DNA of 64,000 nt from Magnetococcales bacterium (GTDB lineage: Bacteria > Pseudomonadota > Magnetococcia > Magnetococcales > JADFWU01). The notes under the pieces were generated by a model, which saw only the letters and a list, made by a program, of their open reading frames with translations, had not been told where the DNA came from and searched no databases. This document shows, piece after piece, positions 26,369 through 35,703 of this stretch (its first letter is position 1; each line of letters opens with the position of its first letter). Made by a program: the position numbers and the translations under genes. The stretch spans positions 70,359-134,358 of the forward strand of contig JADFWU010000003.1 in NCBI GenBank assembly GCA_015234045.1, in the 5' to 3' direction.

Positions 26369-28099
26369 ATGAACAAACGCATCGTTGTTGATCCTGTTAC
26401 CCGTATTGAAGGGCATCTGCGTATTGAGGCTGAAATGGATGGCAATACCATCAGCCAGGCTTACTCTTCTGGCACCATGGTGCGTGGTATTGAACTAATC
26501 CTGAAAGGGCGTGATCCTCGGGATGCATGGGCCTTTACTCAACGTATCTGCGGTGTTTGCACCTTGGTGCATGCGATAGCCTCTGTACGGGCGGTTGAAG
26601 ATGCACTGGATTATCCGATTCCTAAAAATGCACAGATTATCCGCAATCTGATGATTGCCGCCCAATATGTCCACGATCATGTGATGCACTTCTATCACCT
26701 GCATGCGCTGGATTGGGTGGATGTTGTTTCAGCGCTGAAGGCTGATCCGAAAGCAACATCGGAATTGGCCCGTTCAGTGGGCGGATATGCCAAATCGTCT
26801 CCCAGCTATTTTGCCGGAATTGCCAAACAATTGAAGACATTTGTCGAAGGTGGACAACTGGGTATCTTTGGTCACGGATACTGGGGTCATGAAGCCTATC
26901 GACTACCACCCGAAGCCAATCTGATGGCTGTTGCACACTACCTGGAAGCGTTGGAATGGCAGCGGGACGTGGTTCAAATTCACACTATTTTCGGCGGGAA
27001 AAATCCACATCCGAATTTTTTAGTGGGTGGTGTGCCTTGCGCCATCAGTCTGGAATCTGGTGCACAAGCTGGGACAGCCTTGGATATGGCTGGTCTGGAA
27101 ACCATTCGCAACGTGATCAAAAACATGCAAACCTTTGTCAATCAGGTCTATGTGCCTGACACCTTGGCCATTGCCGGGTTTTATAAGGATTGGGGTGCTA
27201 TTGGTGAAGGGGTTGGTAACTTTCTGAGTTATGGGGATCTGCCTGAAAATGGTGTGTATGATCCTAGCAATTTCCTCTTGCCACGCGGTGCAATTCTTAA
27301 CCGGGATCTCTCTACGGTACATGATGTAGATTTGCACGATTCTGAACAGATTCAGGAGTTTATTTCACACTCCTGGTATGATTACAACAAAGGAAAAGAT
27401 AAAGGGCTGCATCCTTATGAGGGGGAAACCAACCTCAACTATTCTGGACCCGTACCACCCTATGATCAATTGGATGTTGGTGGTGCCTACTCCTGGTTGA
27501 AATCGCCTCGTTGGAAGGGGCATGTCATGGAGGTTGGGCCGCTGGCACGGGTGTTATTAATGTATGCCAAGGGACATGCACAAACCAAAGAATTGGTAGG
27601 TATGACGTTGAGTAAACTGGATATTCCAGTCACTGCCCTGTTTTCCACCCTGGGACGAACCGCGGCGCGAACGCTGGAAACAAAAATTATTGCTGATAAT
27701 CTCATGTCATGGCTGGATCAACTCATCAACAATATCAAAGCAGGTGATACCAAAACCTTCAACAGTGATCTGTTTGATCCGGCAACATGGCCCAAGGAGG
27801 CTAAAGGGGCTGGATTTATGGAAGCACCCAGAGGAGCATTAGCCCATTGGGTGGTGATCAAGGAGGGTGTCATTGACAACTATCAAGCCGTGGTGCCCAG
27901 TACGTGGAATGCAGGACCAAGAGATAACAAAGGACAGAGTGGTCCTTATGAAGCAGCGTTGCAGGGGCATGTACTACATGATCCCAAACAACCCATTGAA
28001 ATTTTACGGACCATTCATAGTTTTGATCCGTGTATTGCATGTGCTGTGCATGTCAATGATCCTGAAAAGGGCGAGTTGGTACAGGTTAAGGTGAGGTAG
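26369..28099 (+). CDS. hynL: [NiFe]-hydrogenase large subunit (HynL type)
   Basis: About 576 residues. The N-terminal nickel motif RICGVC lies near residue 60. The C-terminal motif DPCIACAVH is followed by VNDPEKGELVQVKVR, a 15-residue extension that the protease should cleave after the His. The catalytic core oxidises hydrogen in the periplasm, exported together with the Tat-bearing small subunit. I chose the ATG at 26369, preceded by GGAGAG, over the in-frame GTG at 26342. The gene follows isp2 and precedes hypE by 9 bp. No missing ligand was noticed. Confidence 0.96.
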   Translation: MNKRIVVDPVTRIEGHLRIEAEMDGNTISQAYSSGTMVRGIELILKGRDPRDAWAFTQRICGVCTLVHAIASVRAVEDALDYPIPKNAQIIRNLMIAAQYVHDHVMHFYHLHALDWVDVVSALKADPKATSELARSVGGYAKSSPSYFAGIAKQLKTFVEGGQLGIFGHGYWGHEAYRLPPEANLMAVAHYLEALEWQRDVVQIHTIFGGKNPHPNFLVGGVPCAISLESGAQAGTALDMAGLETIRNVIKNMQTFVNQVYVPDTLAIAGFYKDWGAIGEGVGNFLSYGDLPENGVYDPSNFLLPRGAILNRDLSTVHDVDLHDSEQIQEFISHSWYDYNKGKDKGLHPYEGETNLNYSGPVPPYDQLDVGGAYSWLKSPRWKGHVMEVGPLARVLLMYAKGHAQTKELVGMTLSKLDIPVTALFSTLGRTAARTLETKIIADNLMSWLDQLINNIKAGDTKTFNSDLFDPATWPKEAKGAGFMEAPRGALAHWVVIKEGVIDNYQAVVPSTWNAGPRDNKGQSGPYEAALQGHVLHDPKQPIEILRTIHSFDPCIACAVHVNDPEKGELVQVKVR

Positions 28100-28108
28100 G
28101 CATCGGTA

Positions 28109-29116
28109 ATGGATGAAACCCATATCAGTTTGGCTCATGGTAATGGTGGACGCTTCATGAGAGCGTTGATCCGTGATGTGTTCGCCCGTCATTTGTCCAA
28201 TCCTCTATTAAATACCGATCTGGATGCCGCTATCCTGCCATGGCATGTTCAAGGGGAGATGGTGGTAACAACGGATGGTTTCACCGTGGAGCCGCTCACC
28301 TTTCCAGGTGGTGATATTGGTGCGCTTGCAGTCCATGGAACGGTAAATGATTTGGCTGTAGCTGGCGCAGATCCGCTCTATCTGACGGTGAATGCCTTTA
28401 TCGAAGAGGGGTTTCCCATTGAGCAGTTGGAGCAGTTTGTTGTTTCCATGGCGCAGGCGGCAAAGCATATGGATGTCAAAGTGATTGCCGGTGACACCAA
28501 AGTGGTTCCTCGCGGTGGTGTGAGTGGTGTTTTCTTTGCGACAACCGGTATTGGTGTGCGCCCTGAGTCGATCAGATTGATGCCTGAAGAGATTCAGGAT
28601 GGTGATGTGATATTGGTCAGTGGGCCTATAGGTGATCATGGAACAGCTGTGATGTTGGCTAGAGAACAGTTTGGTCTGTCTGGTGATTTGTTATCTGATG
28701 CGGCTTCAGTCTACCCGATCACTCGGATGATCCGTGATATTGAAGGTGTGCGCTTTATGCGTGATCCAACCCGAGGTGGCTTGGTGACAGTGGCACACGA
28801 AGTGAGTCGGATGACCGGTATGACGGTGCGCCTTAAAGCGGGTGCTATTCCGGTTCGTGATTCTGTCAGAATGGTTTGCGAGATATTGGGATATGATCCT
28901 TACTACCTGGCCTGTGAGGGAAGATTAGTGGTGATTACCTCACCTGATTCTGCCGCTGAGGTGCTGAAACGCATGCGTCAAGCGGAAGGTGGAGCAGAGA
29001 GTTGTATTATTGGACAGTTACAAACCGGTGCTGCCCAGGTTGTGATGGAGACAGAACTTGGTGGTGAACGGATTATTCCTGAGTTGGAGGATGATCCTTT
29101 GCCGCGTATTTGTTAA
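28109..29116 (+). CDS. hypE: hydrogenase maturation protein HypE
   Basis: This 335-residue protein belongs to the PurM/AIR-synthase-like family. It has the N-terminal HGNGG motif, the GDTKVVPRGG segment and the invariant C-terminal PRIC, whose terminal Cys is carbamoylated by HypF and dehydrated to thiocyanate. It donates the cyanide ligands to the HypC-HypD complex. It is the last gene of the hydrogenase structural operon, apart from the other hyp genes on the opposite strand. Together the window encodes a complete hypABCDEF set. Confidence 0.97.
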   Translation: MDETHISLAHGNGGRFMRALIRDVFARHLSNPLLNTDLDAAILPWHVQGEMVVTTDGFTVEPLTFPGGDIGALAVHGTVNDLAVAGADPLYLTVNAFIEEGFPIEQLEQFVVSMAQAAKHMDVKVIAGDTKVVPRGGVSGVFFATTGIGVRPESIRLMPEEIQDGDVILVSGPIGDHGTAVMLAREQFGLSGDLLSDAASVYPITRMIRDIEGVRFMRDPTRGGLVTVAHEVSRMTGMTVRLKAGAIPVRDSVRMVCEILGYDPYYLACEGRLVVITSPDSAAEVLKRMRQAEGGAESCIIGQLQTGAAQVVMETELGGERIIPELEDDPLPRIC

Positions 29117-29208
29117 TTGAACAACCATCTGCTTCCGCAGGAATGACAGGTTAACGGCCTGATGCGTGTTCCAACTGGTAACTGCGTAACGCCTGGATAT
29201 TCCGGATT

Positions 29209-29367
29209 AGGGTCACGGTAAAATTAAACATCCCAACCGCGCGGTATATTGGTTCGTCCGCTAAGTGCAGAAAGGGGGCGCGTGCTGATTGCGCGTACCC
29301 CTTTCTGGAATGTAGCAGACGAACCAAGAGACCAGCGACCAGGATGATTCGTTTTTTCCGTGGCTCT
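29209..29367. repeat. family A palindromic element, copy 2
   Basis: A diverged copy of the element at 15165-15311. The right end, TTTTTTCCGTGGCTCT, is close to that of copy 1; the left end, AGGGTCACGGTAAAAT, is more decayed. Shared interior stretches include TTCGTCCGC, GCGCGTGCT, CCTTTCTGGAA and AGAGACCAG. A central hairpin AGAAAGGGG/CCCCTTTCT is stronger than in copy 1. The right end touches the stop codon of the last mrp gene, so the element may serve as a transcription end between convergent operons. Confidence 0.75.
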
Positions 29368-31061
29368 TACTGCATTTGGTAAAAGATGCCTAAGCACAGA
29401 GCCAATACAATCAACCCCAAAGCGCCAGCGGAGTTAGTAGAGACAGTCCGAGCCAGAATGCCATCTACACCATTGTAGCGTTCCACCAGGGAAATCAAAC
29501 GATCCAGGCGATTTTTGAACAGATCAATAACGCGACCATAAATCGGATAGATGATTCTGCCTAGTAGATCAAATAGCGCTGGAAACAGACGGCGATAGAA
29601 CCAATCAAAGTCCAACGAAATGGTCAGGGTACGTTTCATCATCGGCAGCATGACAAAGAATGCCAAACCAGCCATCAACAACAGTTGCAGCATATTGACC
29701 ACATGCGTCACCGTGTAGGGCACATAATCAACCTGATAAGGCAGCAGTGCATAGAGTTGTTCTGGAAAGAGTCCGATGACAATACACAGCGTTGCTAACA
29801 GAATCATAGCCGATTGCATGGATACAGGTGGATCCGGTGGGCGCATTCCAGAGTCTTTCTGGAAAAAGACAAACCACGGAAATTTAATGCCCGCATGCAA
29901 AAACACGCCTGCTGACGCGGCTTCAAGGAAGTACCATACATAGGCCATATGCTGATCTGCTGCGGCCTGGGCGATCATTGATTTGCTGACAAATCCAGAG
30001 GTAAATGGAAATGAAGAGATGGCCAACGCACCGATGGTGCCACAAATGGCAGTAACCGGCATACTCTGAAATAAACCACCTAAATCAGTACATTTACGCT
30101 TGCCAGTACGATAGAACACAGCGCCAGCAGACATCAACAACAGCGCCTTATAGATGATATGGGCAAAGGCATGGGATGCGGCACCATTGAGCGCCATCTG
30201 TGTACCAATGCCGATTCCCGTCACCATAAAGCCAACCTGATTGATGATCGAATAGGCCAGAATACGGCGCATATCGTTTTCAAGCAGGGCATAGATGATG
30301 CCGTAAAACACCATGTAGAGTCCAAAATAGATCAGTACCTCTTCACCAGGAAAGCCACGAATCAACACATAAACAGCGGTTTTGGTAGTAAATGCAGAGA
30401 GAAATACCGAACCACTGAACGAGGCTTCAGGATAGGCATCCGGCAACCAGGCTGAAAACGGCGGCGCACCAACATTAACCAGAAATCCGATCAAAATTAA
30501 CCAGGTGCTCACTGAGTTCAGAGACATGGCCTCAAATAAGACAGGATTTCCTTCGCCCAGATAACCTGCTAAACCCGCCATCAGAATCACGCCGCCCAAC
30601 AGATGGATTTTGAGATACCGCATGGAGGCTTTAATCGCGCCGGGCGTATTGGCAGAGCGGATAACCAGCGTAGAGCCAATGGCCATCATCTCCCAGAAAA
30701 TGAACATGGTGATGAGATCGCCAGCCATGACCACGCCAACCGCTGAACCCATATAGAAAAGGGCGGCAACCAGTTCGGTGGTGCTTTTCTGCTTGAAGGC
30801 GAACAGACCGCCTGCAAAGCCCATCAAGGTAAAAATCGTACCGAACAGGCGACTCAAGGCATCACCACGCAAAGGGATGAGTTCAAAGCCCATAAACGAG
30901 GCGGTTATCACTGGACCATCCGGAACCATCCAGACCAGCCCTAAAGCCATTAACGGAATGATCAGCATCAGCGGACGACGCAAAGCACTCTGAGACGCGA
31001 GAGCCAGTATCGGCGCACAGATAATCAAAAATAAACCGGGTGGAATGACACTATCCATCAT
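29367..31061 (-). CDS. MrpD-like proton-translocating antiporter subunit, third copy
   Basis: A 564-residue membrane protein with about 14 to 16 helices, related to MrpA/MrpD and NuoL/M/N. The helix-5 glutamate is present (MFIFWEMMAI), as is the later SAFTTKTAVYVLIRG lysine. However, the usual helix-7 lysine is replaced: the segment reads LVNVGAPPFSAWLP where the sister subunits have GLGLKMALFPLHLW and YGIGKAALMPIHRW. It has an extra amphipathic C-terminal region (DWFYRRLFPALFDLLGRIIYP). It is the last gene of the operon and overlaps the preceding small gene by 11 bp. It probably supplies one of several proton paths in a large Mrp complex. Confidence 0.88.
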   Translation of the reverse strand: MMDSVIPPGLFLIICAPILALASQSALRRPLMLIIPLMALGLVWMVPDGPVITASFMGFELIPLRGDALSRLFGTIFTLMGFAGGLFAFKQKSTTELVAALFYMGSAVGVVMAGDLITMFIFWEMMAIGSTLVIRSANTPGAIKASMRYLKIHLLGGVILMAGLAGYLGEGNPVLFEAMSLNSVSTWLILIGFLVNVGAPPFSAWLPDAYPEASFSGSVFLSAFTTKTAVYVLIRGFPGEEVLIYFGLYMVFYGIIYALLENDMRRILAYSIINQVGFMVTGIGIGTQMALNGAASHAFAHIIYKALLLMSAGAVFYRTGKRKCTDLGGLFQSMPVTAICGTIGALAISSFPFTSGFVSKSMIAQAAADQHMAYVWYFLEAASAGVFLHAGIKFPWFVFFQKDSGMRPPDPPVSMQSAMILLATLCIVIGLFPEQLYALLPYQVDYVPYTVTHVVNMLQLLLMAGLAFFVMLPMMKRTLTISLDFDWFYRRLFPALFDLLGRIIYPIYGRVIDLFKNRLDRLISLVERYNGVDGILARTVSTNSAGALGLIVLALCLGIFYQMQ

Positions 31062-31305
31062 AGTAAGTGTCCTTTCTCTTCAGGAAAAAACCGAGTCCTT
31101 TGGCAAAGATCACCATGGCCACACAGGTAAGAAAACCGTACCAGGAGAAAAAGCCAAAAGTGCCATCCAAGCCAAAATGAGGATGGTGTTCAATAACGAG
31201 ATCCATCAGGGTCAAGATCACCAGAATACCGATCAGCAAACGCCACAGCAGGCGAATGGTCGATGGCCTTACCAACCAGTGTTTATCTTGAGTATTCATA
31301 GTCAT
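31051..31305 (-). CDS. small two-helix membrane protein in the Mrp operon
   Basis: An 84-residue protein with two clear hydrophobic segments, LLWRLLIGILVILTLMDLVI and WYGFLTCVAMVIFAKGL, ending in a charged tail KRKDTYYDG. I do not recognise a named family. Its location between two MrpD-like genes, the 11-bp overlap with the next gene and the shared direction argue that it is a small subunit or assembly factor of the complex. The TGYDG-like acidic tail is probably cytoplasmic. Function is inferred from context only. Confidence 0.75.
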   Translation of the reverse strand: MTMNTQDKHWLVRPSTIRLLWRLLIGILVILTLMDLVIEHHPHFGLDGTFGFFSWYGFLTCVAMVIFAKGLGFFLKRKDTYYDG

Positions 31306-31336
31306 ACCTTGCTAGTTGTCCAGTTGGAACACCCAT

Positions 31337-32815
31337 TCAGGGAATCACCATCAAACCCGTAACCATTTTGGCCAGAGTGAGCGGTATTTCGTGGAAAAAA
31401 AACAGCGCTATGGTCAAAGCAGCCGTAGAAGTCAGAGCAATGACAATGGGCAATGGTGCCTCGCCATGGTCATGATGGGGATCTTCCACCGGCGGAGGTG
31501 CCTTGAAAAAGGCACGAAACACGATGGGAAACAGGTAACTGGCTGCAAGCAGTGAACTACCCGATAAAATAGCCACCACCACCAGTTGATCCGATTGTAA
31601 CGCGCCCACCAGCATATGCCATTTACTGATAAAACCCGCTGTAGGCGGTAAACCCACCATACAGAGCGAACCCACGGCAAAAGCACCCATGGTCCAGGGC
31701 ATTTTACGCCCGATACCATCCAATTGACTGATTTCTGTCTTATGAGCTGCGGTGTAGATGGAACCCGCCGCAAAGAACAGCGTAATCTTGCCAAAAGCAT
31801 GCGCCATGATATGAAATATCGCACCAACCACCGAGATCGGTGTCAGAATGGCCGTAGCCATCACCACGTAGGAGAGTTGACTAATGGTGGAGTAGGCTAA
31901 TCGCCGTTTCAGGTTGTCTTGAAACAGCGCAATGGTTGAGGCGATGAGAATGGTTCCTCCGGAAACATAGAGCAACCATTCGCTATATGCATTGTTGGCC
32001 AGTAGATCAATACCAAACACATGGACAACAATGCGGACTACCGAGAAAACACCGGCTTTAACCACTGCCACCGCATGTAACAGAGCACTAACAGGGGTAG
32101 GGGCAACCATCGCCGCAGGCAACCAACGGTGAATAGGCATTAAAGCCGCTTTACCAATGCCGTACATGTAGAGGAAAAGCAGTATGCCCACAATGACACC
32201 ATCCGCCTTGCCAGCGAGGATGCCGCCTTCGGTAAAATCCAAACTACCGGTGATGATCCAAGTGAGTAGAATAGCCAGTAATTGTAATCCCACCGATGTT
32301 GCCAACAGGATGCCCAGATAGGTACGCCCGGCTTTTTTGGCCTTTTCAGTGCCGTGGTGGGTGACCAGAGGAAAGGTAACCAGGGTCAGCACTTCATAAA
32401 ATACAAACAGCGTTAACAGATTCGATGCCATGGCGATACCCATGACACTGGAGAGTGCCAGAGCAAAACAGAGATAGAACCGGGTTTGGTTTTTCTCTTT
32501 GTTGCCACGCATATAGCCGATGGAATAGATCGAGTTAATGATCCATAATCCAGAAGCTACCAAAGCAAACACCATTCCCAAAGCATCGGCTTTAAGAGTG
32601 AGGCTCAATCCGGGCATCATTTTCCACAAGTGCAATTCCGGCTGTGCGCCACCCATAACGATGGGCAATAGTTGCAGAACAGTCCAAAACAGCGCACCTG
32701 CCGTGATCAGCGTTGCTCCTTCGCGTACATTGGGTATGCGTCCGGTGATGACAATTGCCACACCACCGATCAAGGGAATTAAGAGTAATAGTAGGAGTAA
32801 ATTTTCCGGGCTCAT
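31337..32815 (-). CDS. MrpD-like proton-translocating antiporter subunit, second copy
   Basis: This 492-residue polytopic membrane protein of the MrpD/NuoN family has the helix-5 glutamate (LFVFYEVLTLV), the helix-7 lysine (YGIGKAALMPIHRWLP) and the helix-8 segment with HAVAVVKAGVFSV. The NLKRRLAYSTISQLSYV loop is typical of the family. It should conduct protons within the Mrp complex. The start overlaps the preceding mrpD gene by 4 bp. It is one of three antiporter-like subunits here. Confidence 0.92.
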   Translation of the reverse strand: MSPENLLLLLLLIPLIGGVAIVITGRIPNVREGATLITAGALFWTVLQLLPIVMGGAQPELHLWKMMPGLSLTLKADALGMVFALVASGLWIINSIYSIGYMRGNKEKNQTRFYLCFALALSSVMGIAMASNLLTLFVFYEVLTLVTFPLVTHHGTEKAKKAGRTYLGILLATSVGLQLLAILLTWIITGSLDFTEGGILAGKADGVIVGILLFLYMYGIGKAALMPIHRWLPAAMVAPTPVSALLHAVAVVKAGVFSVVRIVVHVFGIDLLANNAYSEWLLYVSGGTILIASTIALFQDNLKRRLAYSTISQLSYVVMATAILTPISVVGAIFHIMAHAFGKITLFFAAGSIYTAAHKTEISQLDGIGRKMPWTMGAFAVGSLCMVGLPPTAGFISKWHMLVGALQSDQLVVVAILSGSSLLAASYLFPIVFRAFFKAPPPVEDPHHDHGEAPLPIVIALTSTAALTIALFFFHEIPLTLAKMVTGLMVIP

Positions 32816-34317
32816 TGTCCGCCTCCCAGAAGATATTCAGCGGCCATCTGAGAGATCAACCCGGTGGTTTCAGCATCAATACCGAAGTAAACCGCCAATA
32901 AGGTCAAACCCCACATCGGCAACAGCATGCTGAGCGGTGGATCGGAAACCGGTTGTGCATCAGCCGGTGCAGATTGAAAATAGGCGACTTCTATGATTTT
33001 CCAGATATAGAAAATCGCCAAAAGTGAGCTGAACAGAATTAAAATGGCAACCAGCCAATGACCACTCTGCAAAACACCAGTGACCAAATACCATTTACTG
33101 ATGAATCCCGCAGTTAACGGTACGCCAATCAAGCTGAGACCCGCTGTGGTAAAGGCTGCCATGGTCAAAGGCATCTGTTTGCCCAAGCCACGCATATCAT
33201 CCAATGTGCTGGAGCCAACACGGTAGAAGACCGCACCAACTGCCATAAACAGTGCGCCTTTGATCAGCGCATGGTTGAACATATGGACGATACTGCCAGC
33301 CAGCGCCATCTTGTTGCCGATGGAGACACCCAGAATGATGTAGCCGATCTGAGCAATACTGGAGTAGGCCAGCAGACGTTTAAGATTGACTTGCCAGATT
33401 GCCGAAAGCGAACCAACAAACATGGCCATAACAGCCAAAATAAGCAGTGCTTCATCAAACATTGTGGTCGCAAACAGATCAACACTGCCAAACACGGTAA
33501 ACAGCACGCGCATCATCAGATAAACAGCAACTTTAGTGGCTGTAGCTGCCAGAAAGACAGAGACCGATGAAGGTGACTGTGTATAGGCTTCAGGCTGCCA
33601 GAGGTGGAGCGGAAACAGCGCCATCTTCAGGCCCAGACCGACAATCAGGAAAGCCAGAGCAACTTGTAATGTTCGGCTGTCAGCCACACCGCCAAGCTCT
33701 TGAATACGTGCAGCCATATCCAACAGGTTGAGCGCACCGGTTGCCATATAGATCAGACCGATACCAATAACAAAAAAGGTGCCGCCGATAGTACCAAGGA
33801 CCAGGTAGCGGAATGAGGCGACCAGTGCTTTTCGGTTGATCCGATAGCTACTACCAATAGCGATCAGGGTATAACTGGACAGTGCAGCAACTTCCAGATA
33901 GACAAACTGATTGAACATGTCACCGGTTACCGTCATACCTAACAGACCGGAAAGCGCGAGTAGATAAACGGTGTAATAGAGATAAACCCGTGATTCAGGA
34001 ATCTCTTTCTCCACCGGAAAGCGTCCATAAATGGAGACCAACGCACCAATGATGGTAATGATGATCAACAAAAAAGCGTTGAGCAGATCAATACGATATT
34101 CAATGCCCAATGGTGCGGCCCAACCGCCAAGAACATAGCGGATCGGGCCATCATCCATCACGCGCATCATGAGCTGAGTGGCAATAAACAGTGCTATCCA
34201 GGAGGCCAAGGTGGCCACATAACGGACGATGATATTATTGCGAACAATGACGCACAGTGGTGCAGCCATCAGAGGAACGATCACCTGAAGAATGGGATAG
34301 TGGTTGGCAGCAATCAT
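32812..34317 (-). CDS. mrpD: Na+/H+ antiporter subunit D (MrpD)
   Basis: A 501-residue polytopic membrane protein. The helix-5 glutamate lies in NQFVYLEVAALSSY and the helix-7 lysine in GLGLKMALFPLHLWQP, with a further ATATKVAVYLMMR lysine and NLKRLLAYSSIAQIGYI. Of the three paralogues in this operon it is closest to ordinary MrpD and directly follows mrpC, as in standard mrp operons. The start overlaps mrpC by 4 bp, and the end overlaps the next gene by 4 bp. It functions in sodium/proton exchange and pH or ion homeostasis. Confidence 0.94.
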   Translation of the reverse strand: MIAANHYPILQVIVPLMAAPLCVIVRNNIIVRYVATLASWIALFIATQLMMRVMDDGPIRYVLGGWAAPLGIEYRIDLLNAFLLIIITIIGALVSIYGRFPVEKEIPESRVYLYYTVYLLALSGLLGMTVTGDMFNQFVYLEVAALSSYTLIAIGSSYRINRKALVASFRYLVLGTIGGTFFVIGIGLIYMATGALNLLDMAARIQELGGVADSRTLQVALAFLIVGLGLKMALFPLHLWQPEAYTQSPSSVSVFLAATATKVAVYLMMRVLFTVFGSVDLFATTMFDEALLILAVMAMFVGSLSAIWQVNLKRLLAYSSIAQIGYIILGVSIGNKMALAGSIVHMFNHALIKGALFMAVGAVFYRVGSSTLDDMRGLGKQMPLTMAAFTTAGLSLIGVPLTAGFISKWYLVTGVLQSGHWLVAILILFSSLLAIFYIWKIIEVAYFQSAPADAQPVSDPPLSMLLPMWGLTLLAVYFGIDAETTGLISQMAAEYLLGGGQ

Positions 34318-34718
34318 GATCCCTTCTCCTGAGCAGATTTAAGGCGTTCAAGGGATTCGATCTCGCTGATATCCTCTTCTTCAATAGTGTCATAGGCGCG
34401 TCGAATACGTACCACCAGAGAGAGTCCCAAAGAGGTTGTCGCAATGCCCACCACAATCGCCGTCAGAATTAACACATGGGGAACAGGATTGGAGTACACA
34501 CTGAATTTGGCATCCAAAATCGGTGCAGTGCCACCCTGTACTTTGCCCATGGTGATGTAAAAGAGAAATACCGAGGTCTGAAACAGATTCAGGCCAACCA
34601 GTTTTTTAACAAGGTTGGAACGTGAGATAACCACATAGAGTCCGGTCATCATCAGTATCACTGAAACCCAATAGTTGAATAGACCGGGTAGATAGTCGGG
34701 AATATTCATGAGTATCAC
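34314..34718 (-). CDS. mrpC: Na+/H+ antiporter subunit C (MrpC, NuoK-like)
   Basis: This 134-residue protein has three hydrophobic helices (FNYWVSVILMMTGLYVVI, LNLFQTSVFLFYITMG, VLILTAIVVGIATTSLGLSL), as in MrpC and NuoK, and a charged C-terminal tail. The LVGLNLFQTSV segment is typical. It overlaps both neighbours by 4 bp, so the whole block is translationally coupled. Confidence 0.94.
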   Translation of the reverse strand: MILMNIPDYLPGLFNYWVSVILMMTGLYVVISRSNLVKKLVGLNLFQTSVFLFYITMGKVQGGTAPILDAKFSVYSNPVPHVLILTAIVVGIATTSLGLSLVVRIRRAYDTIEEEDISEIESLERLKSAQEKGS

Positions 34719-35695
34719 TTCCGGGGGTTGTGACCAATAAACGTGAAAAATATGGTGATCATGGCCGCAGCCACGGTGACACCAACACCAAACTCCACCA
34801 GCAAAATACCCAGATGTTGGCCATGAATCGGATCATGAGCCAAGGCTGCATAGTTGAGAAAGTTTGACCCGTTGAACAGACTGTAAACACCGACACCCGC
34901 GTAGAGCAAAACACCCACTCCCAGAGAGACGCGTAACAGGCCCATGGGTACAACCCAACGCCCGTGACCAATGCCGAAGATCAAGGCGTAAAGAATAAAG
35001 GCCGAAGCGAAGATAACGCCCGCCTGAAATCCACCACCAGGTCCAAAATCACCATGAAATTGAACATATAGGGAAAATACCAGAATGAACGGAATCATCA
35101 GTTTGGTCAGTGCTCGCATGATCGAATGATCTTTTAACGAATGCGTCGCTTGATCGGTCTGAGGAATCAGTTTTGGTAGTTTTTTCAGAATCGGTTTTTT
35201 AACCCGGCCCAAGATGGCAAGAACGCCAATAGCCGCAGTGAATACCACGCATGTTTCACCCATGGTGTCGTAACCGCGATAGCTGGCCAGCACCGAAGTG
35301 ACGATGTTAGGTAAACCGATTTCAGCTTCAGAGTGATTGATAAAATGTGGCGCCATGAACTGATTGACAGCGGCGTTGGCATCGCCCCACATCGGCATAT
35401 CCATCGTGCCGTATATCAGCGCAGCACCGGTGACAATACAGATAAGCATCGGCACCAACACGCGCCCTGGGGCATGTTCTGCTTCATCCCGTGAGGTGAG
35501 AGAGAGGGTTGCCAGCATCAGCATTGGCGTTACACCTGCGCCCACCGAGGCTTCGGTAAACGCCACGTCAACCGCATCCAAAACCACAAAGATGGATGCC
35601 GATAACAAACCAAAGATCCCAGATAACATCACCACAGCATAGAGACTGCGCAATCGCACGATCTCATAGGCAGTGATCATCAGAAAGATCAACAA
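34715..35695 (-). CDS. fused DUF4040-MnhB subunit (MrpA C-terminal part plus MrpB)
   Basis: The first about 80 residues of this 326-residue membrane protein match the DUF4040 or MbhD-like segment normally at the C-terminal end of MrpA (VMLSGIFGLLSASIFVVL, then DVAFTEASVGAG). Residues about 195-320 are the MnhB domain (FSLYVQFHGDFGPGGGFQAG). A helix-rich middle resembles the MbhE part. The fusion explains why no full MrpA is present: its antiporter half would be provided by an extra MrpD-like subunit downstream. It sits between mrpG and mrpC. Confidence 0.88.
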   Translation of the reverse strand: MLIFLMITAYEIVRLRSLYAVVMLSGIFGLLSASIFVVLDAVDVAFTEASVGAGVTPMLMLATLSLTSRDEAEHAPGRVLVPMLICIVTGAALIYGTMDMPMWGDANAAVNQFMAPHFINHSEAEIGLPNIVTSVLASYRGYDTMGETCVVFTAAIGVLAILGRVKKPILKKLPKLIPQTDQATHSLKDHSIMRALTKLMIPFILVFSLYVQFHGDFGPGGGFQAGVIFASAFILYALIFGIGHGRWVVPMGLLRVSLGVGVLLYAGVGVYSLFNGSNFLNYAALAHDPIHGQHLGILLVEFGVGVTVAAAMITIFFTFIGHNPRK

Positions 35696-35703
35696 AGCGA
35701 TAT

